64,000 nucleotides of DNA, taken from Collinsella aerofaciens. Lineage in GTDB: Bacteria; Actinomycetota; Coriobacteriia; Coriobacteriales; Coriobacteriaceae. The DNA is taken from positions 249,580 to 313,579 of the forward strand of contig NZ_JADMUF010000002.1 in assembly GCF_015546965.1 (NCBI RefSeq), written 5' to 3'. Both the position numbers and the translations under genes were made by a program. The notes under the pieces were generated by a model. That model had not been told where the DNA came from, did not search any database, and saw only the letters and a list, made by a program, of their open reading frames with translations. Positions 20,497 through 28,081 of the stretch are shown piece by piece (the first letter of the stretch is position 1; every line of letters starts with the position of its first letter).

Positions 20497-21185
20497 ACGA
20501 GCTCAAGCACGCCTAGAATGATAGGCTGATGAAGCAGATAGAACGGTAAGGCATGCCGACCGAGGACTGTGAGCGTCGGGATGGGATTGGCGTATGCCCA
20601 TGCCGGCGCTTCGTGGCTTGATGCTTGTGCTGCCTGGGCAGTAAAGAAGCCGGTAAGGTACATAAAGACAAACGGAATGAGCGGATAGTAGTCTCCCGAA
20701 ACAAAACCCGGGCCCGGGAATCCAAGCCATGCCAGGTAGGGGAGTGGGTAGACCGCTTTTGGAATGCCCCAGGTTAGGGCAAAAAGAACAAGGCACGCTG
20801 CGATGCCCCACGAGCCCGGCATTTTTTGAAGTAACGGACGGGTGAGTGCAACCACCGCGGTGCACGCCGCCATGCAATAAATGATGCCAAAGTTTACCGA
20901 ATCGTCGACTGATACCAGTGTAGTTGCAATCCATACGACCAAAGCTGCGGCCGCGTACTTGAGGGCGCGCTTAACGTTATTACGCGAGAGCGTGCTCATC
21001 CAACCGGCGATAAACAAAAATACCCAGCTGATACTTGCGCGCCAGATATCCTGGAAAACCGTTTCGGTAAACCATGGCATATCCCATCCATATAGGTAGG
21101 CCAAATCGTAGCAGGCGTGAAAACCTGCCATCGACAGCATCGTAAACCCGCGGACGGTATCAAAGATGGTGATGCGTTTTTGCAT
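20481..21185 (-). CDS. DUF1624/heparan-alpha-glucosaminide N-acetyltransferase-like membrane protein
   Basis: 234 aa with about seven hydrophobic helices. It starts KRITIFDTVRGFTMLSMAGFHACYDL, a pattern shared with DUF1624/HGSNAT-type and acyltransferase_3-like membrane enzymes (catalytic-type Arg and His in the first helix). The substrate is unknown; acetylation of a cell-envelope sugar is a plausible role. Its ATG overlaps the lexA stop by 1 nt, so it may be co-transcribed with lexA and thus damage-inducible. The 3' end overlaps hflX by 16 nt. Confidence 0.65.
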   Translation of the reverse strand: MQKRITIFDTVRGFTMLSMAGFHACYDLAYLYGWDMPWFTETVFQDIWRASISWVFLFIAGWMSTLSRNNVKRALKYAAAALVVWIATTLVSVDDSVNFGIIYCMAACTAVVALTRPLLQKMPGSWGIAACLVLFALTWGIPKAVYPLPYLAWLGFPGPGFVSGDYYPLIPFVFMYLTGFFTAQAAQASSHEAPAWAYANPIPTLTVLGRHALPFYLLHQPIILGVLELVYSVR

Positions 21186-21829
21186 TACGAGAACCGGCGC
21201 ATCAAGCCGACGACTTTGCCCAAGATAACGGGATTCGTTGCATAGATAGGCTCCATGGTGTCATTCTCTGGCTGCAGGCGTACGCGTCCCTGCTCCTTGT
21301 AGAACGTCTTGACGGTCGCTGAACCATCAATCATGGCCACGACAATTTCGCCGTTCATGGCACTCTTTTGTTCACGGACGATGATGTAATCGCCATTGAA
21401 GATGCCGACATTGATCATTGAGCTCCCATGCACCTCAAGGATAAAGGAGCCCTGGTCTGTGGCGATTTCGGTCGGGATGGTAAAGGTGTCTTCGATATTT
21501 TGCTCGGCCAGAATGGGAATCCCGGCCGCGACGCGACCGACGAGCGGCAGCGAGACCGTTCCGCGGGGCGCTGTGGGTTCATCGGATTTGGAAATCGAGA
21601 CAGAGGATCCGTCCTCATCAAAGAGCTCTAGGGCGCGAGGCTTGGTGGCATCGCGCTTGAGCAGTCCTCGAGCCTCCAGGGCAGAGAGATGAGCATGCAC
21701 CGTGCTGGGGGAGGAGAGGCCTACGGCCGATGCCATCTCGCGCACACTGGGCGGATAGCCCTTCTCCTGCTGATATTCCTTGATGAAGTCGTAAATCTGC
21801 TGCTGACGCTTGGTAATTTTGCGAGCCAT
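21185..21829 (-). CDS. lexA: SOS repressor LexA
   Basis: Transcriptional repressor of the SOS regulon, self-cleaving when RecA is activated. 214 aa. N-terminal winged HTH (KRQQQIYDFIKEYQ, PPSVREMASAVGLSSPSTVHAHL), Ala102-Gly103 cleavage site in RVAAGIP, catalytic Ser137 in HGSSM and Lys174 in ATVKTF. The ATG at 21829 is preferred over an upstream in-frame start because homology begins with MARKITKRQQQ and AGGATCC precedes it. LexA boxes lie upstream, so it is autoregulated. Confidence 0.96.
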   Translation of the reverse strand: MARKITKRQQQIYDFIKEYQQEKGYPPSVREMASAVGLSSPSTVHAHLSALEARGLLKRDATKPRALELFDEDGSSVSISKSDEPTAPRGTVSLPLVGRVAAGIPILAEQNIEDTFTIPTEIATDQGSFILEVHGSSMINVGIFNGDYIIVREQKSAMNGEIVVAMIDGSATVKTFYKEQGRVRLQPENDTMEPIYATNPVILGKVVGLMRRFS

Positions 21830-21852
21830 CAGGGGATCCTCTCTGCCAATGT

Positions 21853-21922
21853 CAAACAAATGTTCGATTTTTGCTTGACAGGAACAACTGTTCGAAGATA
21901 ATAATAACCGAACATTCGTTCT
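21853..21922. promoter_or_regulatory. three LexA boxes between lexA and the YneA-like gene
   Basis: Two strong boxes, GAACAACTGTTC (21882-21893) and CGAACATTCGTTCT (21909-21922), and a third close match, CGAACATTTGTTTG on the minus strand (21853-21866), all of the CGAAC-N4-GTTCG type. The divergent spacing puts both lexA and the LysM gene under SOS control. Confidence 0.85.
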
Positions 21923-21989
21923 CGCGCTAGACATTTTTGTCCGCGCGGCTTGATAAAACTGTTCTCAGCAAAACACGCGAGAGGAGAAC

Positions 21990-22442
21990 ATGATGAACGC
22001 AACGAATATGGTCCAGGGAAACCTTGCCCTTAAGCTCGAGACGCCTGCAGAACCCACTTTTACGGTTGTTCAGGGTGGCCGCTCCGGCTTTCAGCCTTTG
22101 ACCGTAAAGCCTGCTCGCAATCAGCAGGCTGTAGTCGCGCCGGCTCGCGTTGCCCTGAAGGTTCCGACGATTGTCGCCGTTGCCGTTGCGCTTACGCTCT
22201 TCGTTGTCCTCGCTACGTCGGTCTTTAGCGCTCGTCACGCCGCGTATGCCGAGTCCGTTTCCAACGTTACCTACGAGACTATTCGCGTTCAGCCTGGCGA
22301 TTCTCTTTGGTCTCTTGCCGAGGAATATCCAATCGAAGGCCTTTCCACGCAAGAGACTTCCGACATGATCCGCAACGTCAATCACCTGGAGCATGGCTCG
22401 ATCGATGCCGGTGCGCATCTTAAAGTTCCCGCTCGTTCCTAA
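21990..22442 (+). CDS. YneA-like LysM cell-division suppressor
   Basis: 150 aa: cytoplasmic N-terminus, one membrane helix (58-79), then an extracytoplasmic LysM domain (TIRVQPGDSLWSLAEEY, residues 97-148). Size, topology and divergent position next to lexA match YneA of Bacillus and the equivalent actinobacterial proteins, which halt division during the SOS response. GAGGAGA precedes tandem ATGs at 21990 and 21993. The SOS boxes upstream support this reading; function is inferred, because YneA-type proteins diverge strongly outside LysM. Confidence 0.75.
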   Translation: MMNATNMVQGNLALKLETPAEPTFTVVQGGRSGFQPLTVKPARNQQAVVAPARVALKVPTIVAVAVALTLFVVLATSVFSARHAAYAESVSNVTYETIRVQPGDSLWSLAEEYPIEGLSTQETSDMIRNVNHLEHGSIDAGAHLKVPARS

Positions 22443-22493
22443 GATTTAAGCACCGTCGCATGGTACCCTTGTAATCGTTTTAGAGGAGGTACC

Positions 22494-22937
22494 ATGCGCT
22501 GTCCCAAGTGCGGCAAGGCACATACCCGCGTCGTTGATTCCCGCATGCAGGAATCTAATAACACCATCAAGCGCCGTCGCGAATGCTGCTCATGCAATTA
22601 TCGCTTTACGACATTTGAGCGTTGTGAAGACCCTATCGAGGTCATTAAGTCAGACGGATCCAAGCAACGGTTCGATCGCAATAAGTTGCTGGTCGGTTTG
22701 ATGCGCGCCACGATCAAGCGAGATATCGACACTAAAAAGCTCAACGAGATCATTGACGATATTGAGGTTGAGCTTCGCTCCCGTACCCTCACGGCCGTTA
22801 CGTCTCACGAACTGGGCGATATGGTTCTTAAACGGTTGGCCAAGATTGATAAAGTGGCCTACATCCGCTTTGCCTCGGTCTATCGCGATTTCAAAGACGT
22901 CGACGAGTTTCTGCAAGAGCTCGACAAGCTAAGGTGA
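22494..22937 (+). CDS. nrdR: transcriptional repressor NrdR
   Basis: Zinc-ribbon and ATP-cone repressor of ribonucleotide reductase genes. N-terminal zinc ribbon [17 protein letters not shown] with [13 protein letters not shown], then the ATP-cone (residues 47-137). 147 aa; strong GAGGAGG site 4 nt before the ATG. The lexA-nrdR order is conserved in Actinobacteria. No ribonucleotide reductase gene lies in the window, so its targets are elsewhere. dut follows after 4 nt, a sensible nucleotide-metabolism pairing. Confidence 0.95.
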   Translation: MRCPKCGKAHTRVVDSRMQESNNTIKRRRECCSCNYRFTTFERCEDPIEVIKSDGSKQRFDRNKLLVGLMRATIKRDIDTKKLNEIIDDIEVELRSRTLTAVTSHELGDMVLKRLAKIDKVAYIRFASVYRDFKDVDEFLQELDKLR

Positions 22938-22941
22938 TTTC

Positions 22942-23385
22942 ATGTCCAACATTACCGTTAACATTAAACGTCTCGACCCAACCGTCGAGCTTCCCAAATA
23001 CGCCCATCCTACGGATGCCGGTTTGGACCTGCGTTCCAACGAGGATTGCATTCTGAAGCCCTTCGAACGCCGTCTGGTCTCTACTGGGCTTGCCATCGCC
23101 CTGCCCGATGGCTACGCCGGCTTCGTCCAGCCCCGCAGCGGCCTGGCCATTAAGCAGGGCCTGTCTATAGTCAACACGCCCGGTCTCATCGATGCTCACT
23201 ACCGAGGAGAGCTCAAAGTCATCCTCATTAACCTAGACCCCAAGAACAACATCAAAATCAACAAAGGAGACCGCATCGCCCAGCTCGTCATCCAAGAAGT
23301 CCCCACGGTCAATCTCGTAGAAGTACAAGAACTAGACGAAACCGACCGAGGAGCCGGCGGTTTCGGCTCTTCCGGTTTAGCTTAG
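22942..23385 (+). CDS. dut: deoxyuridine 5'-triphosphate nucleotidohydrolase
   Basis: Trimeric dUTPase that removes dUTP and supplies dUMP. All five motifs are present: [30 protein letters not shown] and the C-terminal GAGGFGSSG. 147 aa. Four nucleotides after nrdR. Downstream is a 450-nt repeat cluster that separates it from the convergent glycosyltransferase gene. Confidence 0.96.
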   Translation: MSNITVNIKRLDPTVELPKYAHPTDAGLDLRSNEDCILKPFERRLVSTGLAIALPDGYAGFVQPRSGLAIKQGLSIVNTPGLIDAHYRGELKVILINLDPKNNIKINKGDRIAQLVIQEVPTVNLVEVQELDETDRGAGGFGSSGLA

Positions 23386-23397
23386 ATTGTTATGTCC

Positions 23398-23501
23398 GCT
23401 CACCCGTTGGAGGGCCCTATATATCATCCCATGCTCAAACATTCTCGCTTCGCTGCGAAACTGCGCGTGGGACGATATATAGGGCCCTCCAACGGGTGAG
23501 C
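23398..23501. repeat. palindromic element family 2, copy A
   Basis: Arms 23398-23431 and 23468-23501 (34 bp, one mismatch) enclose a 36-nt core whose reverse complement contains GAAGCGAGAATGTTTGAGC. Located 12 nt after dut, between convergent genes, so it may also act as a terminator for both. The core recurs at 23677-23721 and 23770-23787. Confidence 0.85.
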
Positions 23502-23560
23502 TTCGTTTACATGTTAGCTACGGTAACGGCTTCTCCAGCAAAAGGTGATAAGATTGAACC

Positions 23561-23616
23561 TTCTAGCAAGCCGATCCGACAAAGGTGCTGTTTCTTTGTC
23601 TGATCGGCTTGCTAGA
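23561..23616. repeat. 23-bp inverted repeat, solitary
   Basis: Arms 23561-23583 and 23594-23616 (TTCTAGCAAGCCGATC... and its complement, one mismatch) around a loop of about 10 nt. It sits between family 2 copies but does not share their core. On either strand it could form a strong hairpin. Confidence 0.75.
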
Positions 23617-23647
23617 AAGATTGCTATTTGTTCTCAAGCAAAAAGGC

Positions 23648-23750
23648 CCCCGTCCGGGGCTCACCCATATCGTTCCACGCGCAGTTTCGCAGCGAGCGCA
23701 GCGAAGCGAGAATGTTTGAGCATGGAATGATATGGGTGAGCCCCGGACGG
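23648..23750. repeat. palindromic element family 2, copy B
   Basis: Arms 23648-23676 and 23722-23750 (29 bp, nearly perfect) have a different sequence from copy A, apart from a short ATATC-rTyCCA end next to the core. The core is in the opposite orientation and carries a 9-nt duplication of GCGCAGCGA type. The arms' mutual complementarity is kept despite the different sequence. Confidence 0.85.
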
Positions 23751-23769
23751 GTGGGATTAGTGCGCCACT

Positions 23770-23834
23770 GCGAAGCGAGAATGTTTGAGCACGGGATGAT
23801 ATATAGGGGCCTCCCACAGGTAAGCGGACATTAA
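23770..23834. repeat. palindromic element family 2, partial copy C
   Basis: Only one arm and part of the core are present. The arm is nearly identical to the inverted arm of copy A, including the flanking ATGTCCGC, so 23391-23453 and 23770-23834 form a large inverted repeat around the whole cluster. It ends 5 nt before the stop of the glycosyltransferase gene. Confidence 0.75.
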
Positions 23835-23838
23835 GACG

Positions 23839-25140
23839 CTAGCGGATGTGCGCGGGTTTTTCGCCCCAGTAGAAGCGGCAGAAGGCTCGTTTGCGCTTTT
23901 GGGGTTTGTCTACGAGCTCCATCGTGGCGATGGCGATGTCTTCGGCTGCGCGGGGACGGCGCAGCACTTCGCCGTTGATGAGCAATGCCTTGAGCGACTC
24001 CGGATGATCGTGGAGATGTCGCAACGTCACGATGAGCTCTCGTGCCGTGGTGACGTGCATGCTGGCGCCCATGCCGGTGAGCATAGTGGTGTTGGCTTTT
24101 TCCTGGCCATATGACTTGCCCAGCAGGATCATCGGCAGGTGTGCGCACAGGCATTCGGTAACAGTTAGCCCGCCCGATTTGAGGATTGCCAGGTCGCAGC
24201 CGTGCATGAGGGCTGCCATGTCGTCGACATAATCCAACACCGTGACGTTCTCGAGCTTCATGGCATCGAAGAGCGTCTTCAGCCGGGTGGCATACTCCAC
24301 GTCTTTGCCGGGCAAAAAGACAAAGTGCATGTCTTCGAAGCTTCGCAGGAAGGGGAGTGTGTGGTCCATCGCCGCGCGAAAGCGGACGTAAGGCTGAGGC
24401 AAGCTGGCACCGGCCATTACCAGCACGACGGTCTTGTCGGTGGGGAGGTTGAACTTGGCTAGCTCTTCCTCGCGATCGTAATCCGTGTCGAATCCGGCGC
24501 GAATAGGAATGCCGGTAATGCGAATCTTTGACTCGGGTACCTTGCGCGGACGCAGCGTTTCGGCCATAAATTCGTTGGCAACACAGAACAGATCGGTGTC
24601 CTTGTGGGGCCACCAGCCCTCGACTTCGTAGTCGGTCGGTACGCAGATGACGGGATAATCGATACCCGTAATTACGCGGGCGCCCACGGCAACATTGGCT
24701 GCTGTGATGTGCGTTGCGACCACAGCTATGGGCCTGCGGCTACGAATATATTCGTTGAAGGCGGGGAACATAATTCGCGACCATGCCGTGCCGCCACCCC
24801 AGAGAAGATGTCCCGTAAGCGTATATCGCCAGGTCAGGTCGTAAATGGGGCGCGTGGCTCCCGTAAAAGAAGCCGCGGTCTTATTGCCGTCGAATTTAAT
24901 ACGTCCAAAATCAAGGATATCGAGCACTTCAATCTCAACATCCTCGGGGATGCCATTGGTGCCGCGGATGAGGTCGAATGCTTGCGCAATCGCATTTGCG
25001 GCGGCCTTGTGACCCGAGCCGACCGAGGCGTGCACGATGGTCACGAGAGGTTTTTGCTGTGCCAAGAGCGTGGTTTGCTCCGATTGAGGAGTGCTGTGCG
25101 TGAGCAGGGGAGCGTCGTCGCTCGTCTGCGTCTGATCCAT
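23839..25140 (-). CDS. GT28 glycosyltransferase, MGDG synthase/UgtP family
   Basis: 433 aa. An N-terminal MGDG-synthase domain opens with IVHASVGSGHKAAANAIAQAF (residues 34-54), and a C-terminal nucleotide-sugar domain has VMAGAS, LPGKDVEYA and the acceptor-side segment GGLTVTECLCAHLPMIL. Such enzymes transfer glucose or galactose from UDP-sugar to diacylglycerol to make membrane glycolipids, anchors of lipoteichoic-type polymers. The first 30 residues are low-complexity. The exact sugar is not predictable. Single gene, convergent with dut and divergent from trxB. Confidence 0.83.
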   Translation of the reverse strand: MDQTQTSDDAPLLTHSTPQSEQTTLLAQQKPLVTIVHASVGSGHKAAANAIAQAFDLIRGTNGIPEDVEIEVLDILDFGRIKFDGNKTAASFTGATRPIYDLTWRYTLTGHLLWGGGTAWSRIMFPAFNEYIRSRRPIAVVATHITAANVAVGARVITGIDYPVICVPTDYEVEGWWPHKDTDLFCVANEFMAETLRPRKVPESKIRITGIPIRAGFDTDYDREEELAKFNLPTDKTVVLVMAGASLPQPYVRFRAAMDHTLPFLRSFEDMHFVFLPGKDVEYATRLKTLFDAMKLENVTVLDYVDDMAALMHGCDLAILKSGGLTVTECLCAHLPMILLGKSYGQEKANTTMLTGMGASMHVTTARELIVTLRHLHDHPESLKALLINGEVLRRPRAAEDIAIATMELVDKPQKRKRAFCRFYWGEKPAHIR

Positions 25141-25259
25141 CGATAACTCCCCTTCGACGTTGTAACACGGAATTTATCATTGTAGTGCATGAGTGTCACG
25201 TTCACGTAAATTTGGGTATGAGCGCAAAGAACGACAACGTTTCGACGAGAGGACTCTTC

Positions 25260-26198
25260 ATGACTACCGATCAGACAATCGATGTTGCGATTATCGGTGG
25301 CGGCCCTGCGGGCTATGCTGCAGCCATTTATGCGGCGCGTGCCAACCTAACGACGACTGTCCTTGAGCAGGGCATGTCGGGCGGACAGATTGCCACGAGC
25401 AACGAGATTGAGAATTATCCTGGTATTCCACTGCTGAGCGGCGCCGAACTTGGTGAGCGGTTTCAACAGCATGCTGAAGGCCTGGGGGCTCAGGTTGAAT
25501 GGAGTATGGTAACAGGCGTCGATTACGATGCCGATGCGGGTCAATTTACCATCCATCATGATATGGGCGACACAGCGGCCAAGAGTGTCATTGCGTGCAT
25601 GGGCGCCACGCCACGTCCTGCGGGTTTTGTTGGCGAGGACACGTATCGCGGTCGTGGCGTTTCGTATTGCGCGACGTGTGACGGCATGTTCTTCCGTAGC
25701 AAGCAGGTCTTTGTTATCGGAGGCGGCAATTCGGCATGTGAGGAGGCGCTGTTCCTGTCCGACATTGCCAGCAGCGTGACCATCGTGCTGCGTCGCGATC
25801 AGTTCCGTGCACCCGAGGGCGTTGTGAATAAAGTGCTTGCTAAGGACAATATTTCAGTTAGGTACCAAACTAGTATTGTTGAGCTTTCTGGCGAAGCGAT
25901 GCCCACGACAATTACATTCAAGGAAAATGCGACTGGTGAAATGTACACTGAATCCTTTGAACCTGGCTCATTTGGCATTTTTGTCTTTACCGGCACGCAG
26001 CCACATACCGAACTTGTTGAGCATCTAGTCGATCTGGCTCCCGACGGCGGCATCCTTACCGACGATTCGATGGCTACCCGTACGCCCGGCTTATTCGCAG
26101 CCGGCGATATCCGTTCCAAGCGTTTACGCCAGGTTGTGACCGCCGTTTCGGACGGAGCCATAGCAGCAACCAGCGCATACGCTTTCCTACGCGGATAA
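25260..26198 (+). CDS. trxB: thioredoxin reductase (NAD(P)H/FAD)
   Basis: FAD-dependent enzyme that reduces thioredoxin. FAD motif IGGGPAGYAAAIYAARA at residues 12-28, redox disulfide CATCD near 137-140, NAD(P) motif IGGGNSACEEA near 158, and the C-terminal GDIRSKRLRQVVTAVSDG. The ATG at 25260 has GAGAGGA upstream; longer starts lack homology. 312 aa. Bases 25830-25990 are visibly richer in A and T and use rarer codons than the rest of the gene, a possible recombined patch. Confidence 0.93.
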   Translation: MTTDQTIDVAIIGGGPAGYAAAIYAARANLTTTVLEQGMSGGQIATSNEIENYPGIPLLSGAELGERFQQHAEGLGAQVEWSMVTGVDYDADAGQFTIHHDMGDTAAKSVIACMGATPRPAGFVGEDTYRGRGVSYCATCDGMFFRSKQVFVIGGGNSACEEALFLSDIASSVTIVLRRDQFRAPEGVVNKVLAKDNISVRYQTSIVELSGEAMPTTITFKENATGEMYTESFEPGSFGIFVFTGTQPHTELVEHLVDLAPDGGILTDDSMATRTPGLFAAGDIRSKRLRQVVTAVSDGAIAATSAYAFLRG

Positions 26199-26238
26199 GT
26201 ACGATAATATATCTTATGTAAGGTTGCTATCTTTAAAC

Positions 26239-26284
26239 AAAGTGGTTGAACGGTGCTTCAATGTGCTGTCCAACCACTTTTACT
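26239..26284 (+). terminator. intrinsic terminator of trxB
   Basis: Stem AAAGTGGTTG / CAACCACTTT (26239-26248 and 26271-26280) with a 22-nt loop, running into TTTTAC about 40 nt after the trxB stop. Confidence 0.75.
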
Positions 26285-26303
26285 TAGCGGCTATGTGATA
26301 TGC

Positions 26304-26328
26304 AAAACTAGATAACCTAGAATACAAT
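26304..26328 (+). promoter_or_regulatory. promoter region of the DUF1836 gene with a motif shared with degV
   Basis: A -10-like TACAAT (26323-26328) is preceded by CAAAACTAGATAACC (26304-26318). Nearly the same 15-mer, with one difference, occurs on the minus strand at 27963-27977 upstream of degV. This suggests a common regulator. Confidence 0.5.
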
Positions 26329-26352
26329 ATATAAAACGAACGGAGGCCCTTT

Positions 26353-26964
26353 ATGAACCACGTCAAACATGTTATCCCGATGTCCGATACATCGGTCAGT
26401 ATTAAGCCGGATGATATTCAGCCGACGGTGCTGCCGGACGCATTTATTCAGTCCGATATGGTGGGTAAACTCAACGCTTTGAGCCTGCCACGCTATGACC
26501 AGCTGCCCAATGTAACGCTCTATCGCGATCAGGTTATTGAATATGTTGCTCTGTGGATGGAGCCGCTTTCGATTTGCGTAGAGCAGCCTGTTATCACGCC
26601 TTCAATGATCAATAACTACGTGAAGGTCGGTCTCGTTCCTGCTCCGGTTAAAAAGCAGTATGGCCGTGAGCAGATTGCGCGTCTCATCGCCATTTGTATT
26701 TTTAAGCAGGTGCTGCCCATCGCTGCGGTTCAGGCGCTTTTTAATATTCAGCGCTTGAGCTACGACGCTCCGACCGCCTTTGATTATGTTGTCGATCAGC
26801 TCGAGGCATCGATTCGTTCGGCGTTTTCCGTCGAGCAGACTCCCGTGCCCGATACCGCACATCAGGTTACGCGCGAGTCGCTGCTCGTACGCAGTGCAGT
26901 ATCGTCCTTCGTTTCGAAGGCGTACCTGATGAGCTATCTCAAGTTTAATGGGTTTAATAGCTAA
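26353..26964 (+). CDS. DUF1836 domain protein, MerR-like putative regulator
   Basis: 203 aa. Contains ITPSMINNYVKVGLVPAPVKKQYGR, typical of DUF1836, a family with a MerR-like winged HTH found beside degV genes in Firmicutes and Actinobacteria. ATG at 26353 with CGGAGG upstream. The convergent neighbour is a degV gene sharing an upstream motif, so this protein may control DegV-linked fatty-acid uptake. That link is inferred. Confidence 0.75.
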   Translation: MNHVKHVIPMSDTSVSIKPDDIQPTVLPDAFIQSDMVGKLNALSLPRYDQLPNVTLYRDQVIEYVALWMEPLSICVEQPVITPSMINNYVKVGLVPAPVKKQYGREQIARLIAICIFKQVLPIAAVQALFNIQRLSYDAPTAFDYVVDQLEASIRSAFSVEQTPVPDTAHQVTRESLLVRSAVSSFVSKAYLMSYLKFNGFNS

Positions 26965-26978
26965 CTGAGGTATAAGAC

Positions 26979-27015
26979 GGGCGGGATAAAGAGCCACTGG
27001 CCCCTTATCCCGCCC
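26979..27015. terminator. bidirectional terminator between DUF1836 gene and degV
   Basis: GGGCGGGATAA / TTATCCCGCCC, an 11-bp perfect stem with a 15-nt loop, between two convergent genes. It lacks a clear T-run on either side, so it may act as a bidirectional stop or mRNA-end hairpin. Confidence 0.6.
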
Positions 27016-27036
27016 GCGCGTTTGACTAGTTGGACA

Positions 27037-27903
27037 TTATCGGCCCGAAGCTACGCCCATGCCGTAACCGATGATGAGACCGCGCATCTCGGCGTAATAG
27101 GAATCTAGCCCGTTACAGGGCATGATGATAGTCTTGGAGCCGGGCCAGTGCTCGACAATGCGATCGGCAAGCGCCTGGGCTCCAGCTTCGTTCTCAACGT
27201 GATCGATGATGACCTCGCCGCCCGTGAAACCCTCGGCCTCCATGGTGTCGACAATCTTGGTGAGCATCTTCTTTTCGCCACGCGTGTGCCCAACGAGTTC
27301 AATTTTGCCCGCGTCGCTCGCCGTGCCCAAAATGCGGATATTGAGCTTGTTGGCAATGACGCCGGCTGCCTTAGGAATGCGTCCGGCCTTCGCAAGGTTT
27401 TCGTAATTACACAGGCTAAAGAGAATCTTGCTGTTTTGCTCGAGACTATCGAAGTAAGCGCAGGCGTCTTCAAAGGAAACGTCCGGGTTGCTCGCAAGAT
27501 AGCGGTCGAACAGCAAGAAGATCAGATCCATTTTGCCACCTGCGGCTCGCGAGTTAACCAAATGAATCTGACGGTTGGGCTCTTCGGCAAGCACCATGTC
27601 ACGCGCGGTGGCCGCGGCATTGTAGCTACCCGAGACGCCCTCGGAGATGGGCATGCAAATCGTCTTGTCAGCGAGCTTAAAGAGCTCAGCCCACTCCCCT
27701 ACGCTTGGGCAGGCGCTCGATGATGCGTCGGCTTCCGATTGAATGGCAACATTAAGCTCGTGAACATCGAGCGAGAGGTCGTCAACGAATTCACGCTCCC
27801 CCACTCGGATCTTAAGGGGTGCAAATGCAAAGGTGGTATGAGGTGCGGTTGGTTGCCAATCGCGAAGATTGCAGCTCGAATCGGAGATGAGTGCCCAGCT
27901 CAT
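27037..27903 (-). CDS. DegV family fatty-acid-binding protein
   Basis: 288 aa. Starts ALISDSSCNL (the DegV lipid-binding loop), with ISEGVSGSYNAA, LVNSRAAGGKMDL, GRIPKAAGVIANKLNI and a C-terminal GYGMGVA. DegV/FakB proteins hold a fatty acid for phosphorylation by FakA; no FakA kinase is in this window. Single gene with its own -10 (TATAAT on the minus strand at 27933-27938) and a 13-bp palindrome upstream. Confidence 0.9.
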   Translation of the reverse strand: MSWALISDSSCNLRDWQPTAPHTTFAFAPLKIRVGEREFVDDLSLDVHELNVAIQSEADASSSACPSVGEWAELFKLADKTICMPISEGVSGSYNAAATARDMVLAEEPNRQIHLVNSRAAGGKMDLIFLLFDRYLASNPDVSFEDACAYFDSLEQNSKILFSLCNYENLAKAGRIPKAAGVIANKLNIRILGTASDAGKIELVGHTRGEKKMLTKIVDTMEAEGFTGGEVIIDHVENEAGAQALADRIVEHWPGSKTIIMPCNGLDSYYAEMRGLIIGYGMGVASGR

Positions 27904-27932
27904 TGAGGGTCCTTTCTAATTGTTCCCCAACA

Positions 27933-27992
27933 ATTATAGCCATCTTTTTGATTGTTTGGACGGCTATCTAGTTTTGAATACTAGATAGCCGT
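27933..27992 (-). promoter_or_regulatory. degV promoter with upstream palindromic operator
   Basis: Extended -10 TGGCTATAAT on the minus strand (TATAAT at 27938..27933). The palindrome ACGGCTATCTAGT / ACTAGATAGCCGT (27960-27972, 27980-27992) lies where the -35 region would be. It contains the 15-mer shared with the DUF1836 promoter. Confidence 0.6.
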
Positions 27993-28018
27993 ACTGATCT
28001 TATGGCAAACGGTAGGGG

Positions 28019-28057
28019 CAAAAAGAATGGGCCTCGTGATTCAAGATCGCGAGGCCC
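28019..28057 (-). terminator. intrinsic terminator of the NlpC/P60 gene
   Basis: GGGCCTCG / CGAGGCCC hairpin (28030-28057) followed on the minus strand by ATTCTTTTTGCC, 25 nt after the stop codon. Confidence 0.85.
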
Positions 28058-28081
28058 ACGTTCGTTCGCTGTAGTAATAAA

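Noticed and set aside
23398-23834. CRISPR array
   Set aside because: Repeats are palindromic, inverted and irregularly spaced, with no uniform spacers or cas genes.
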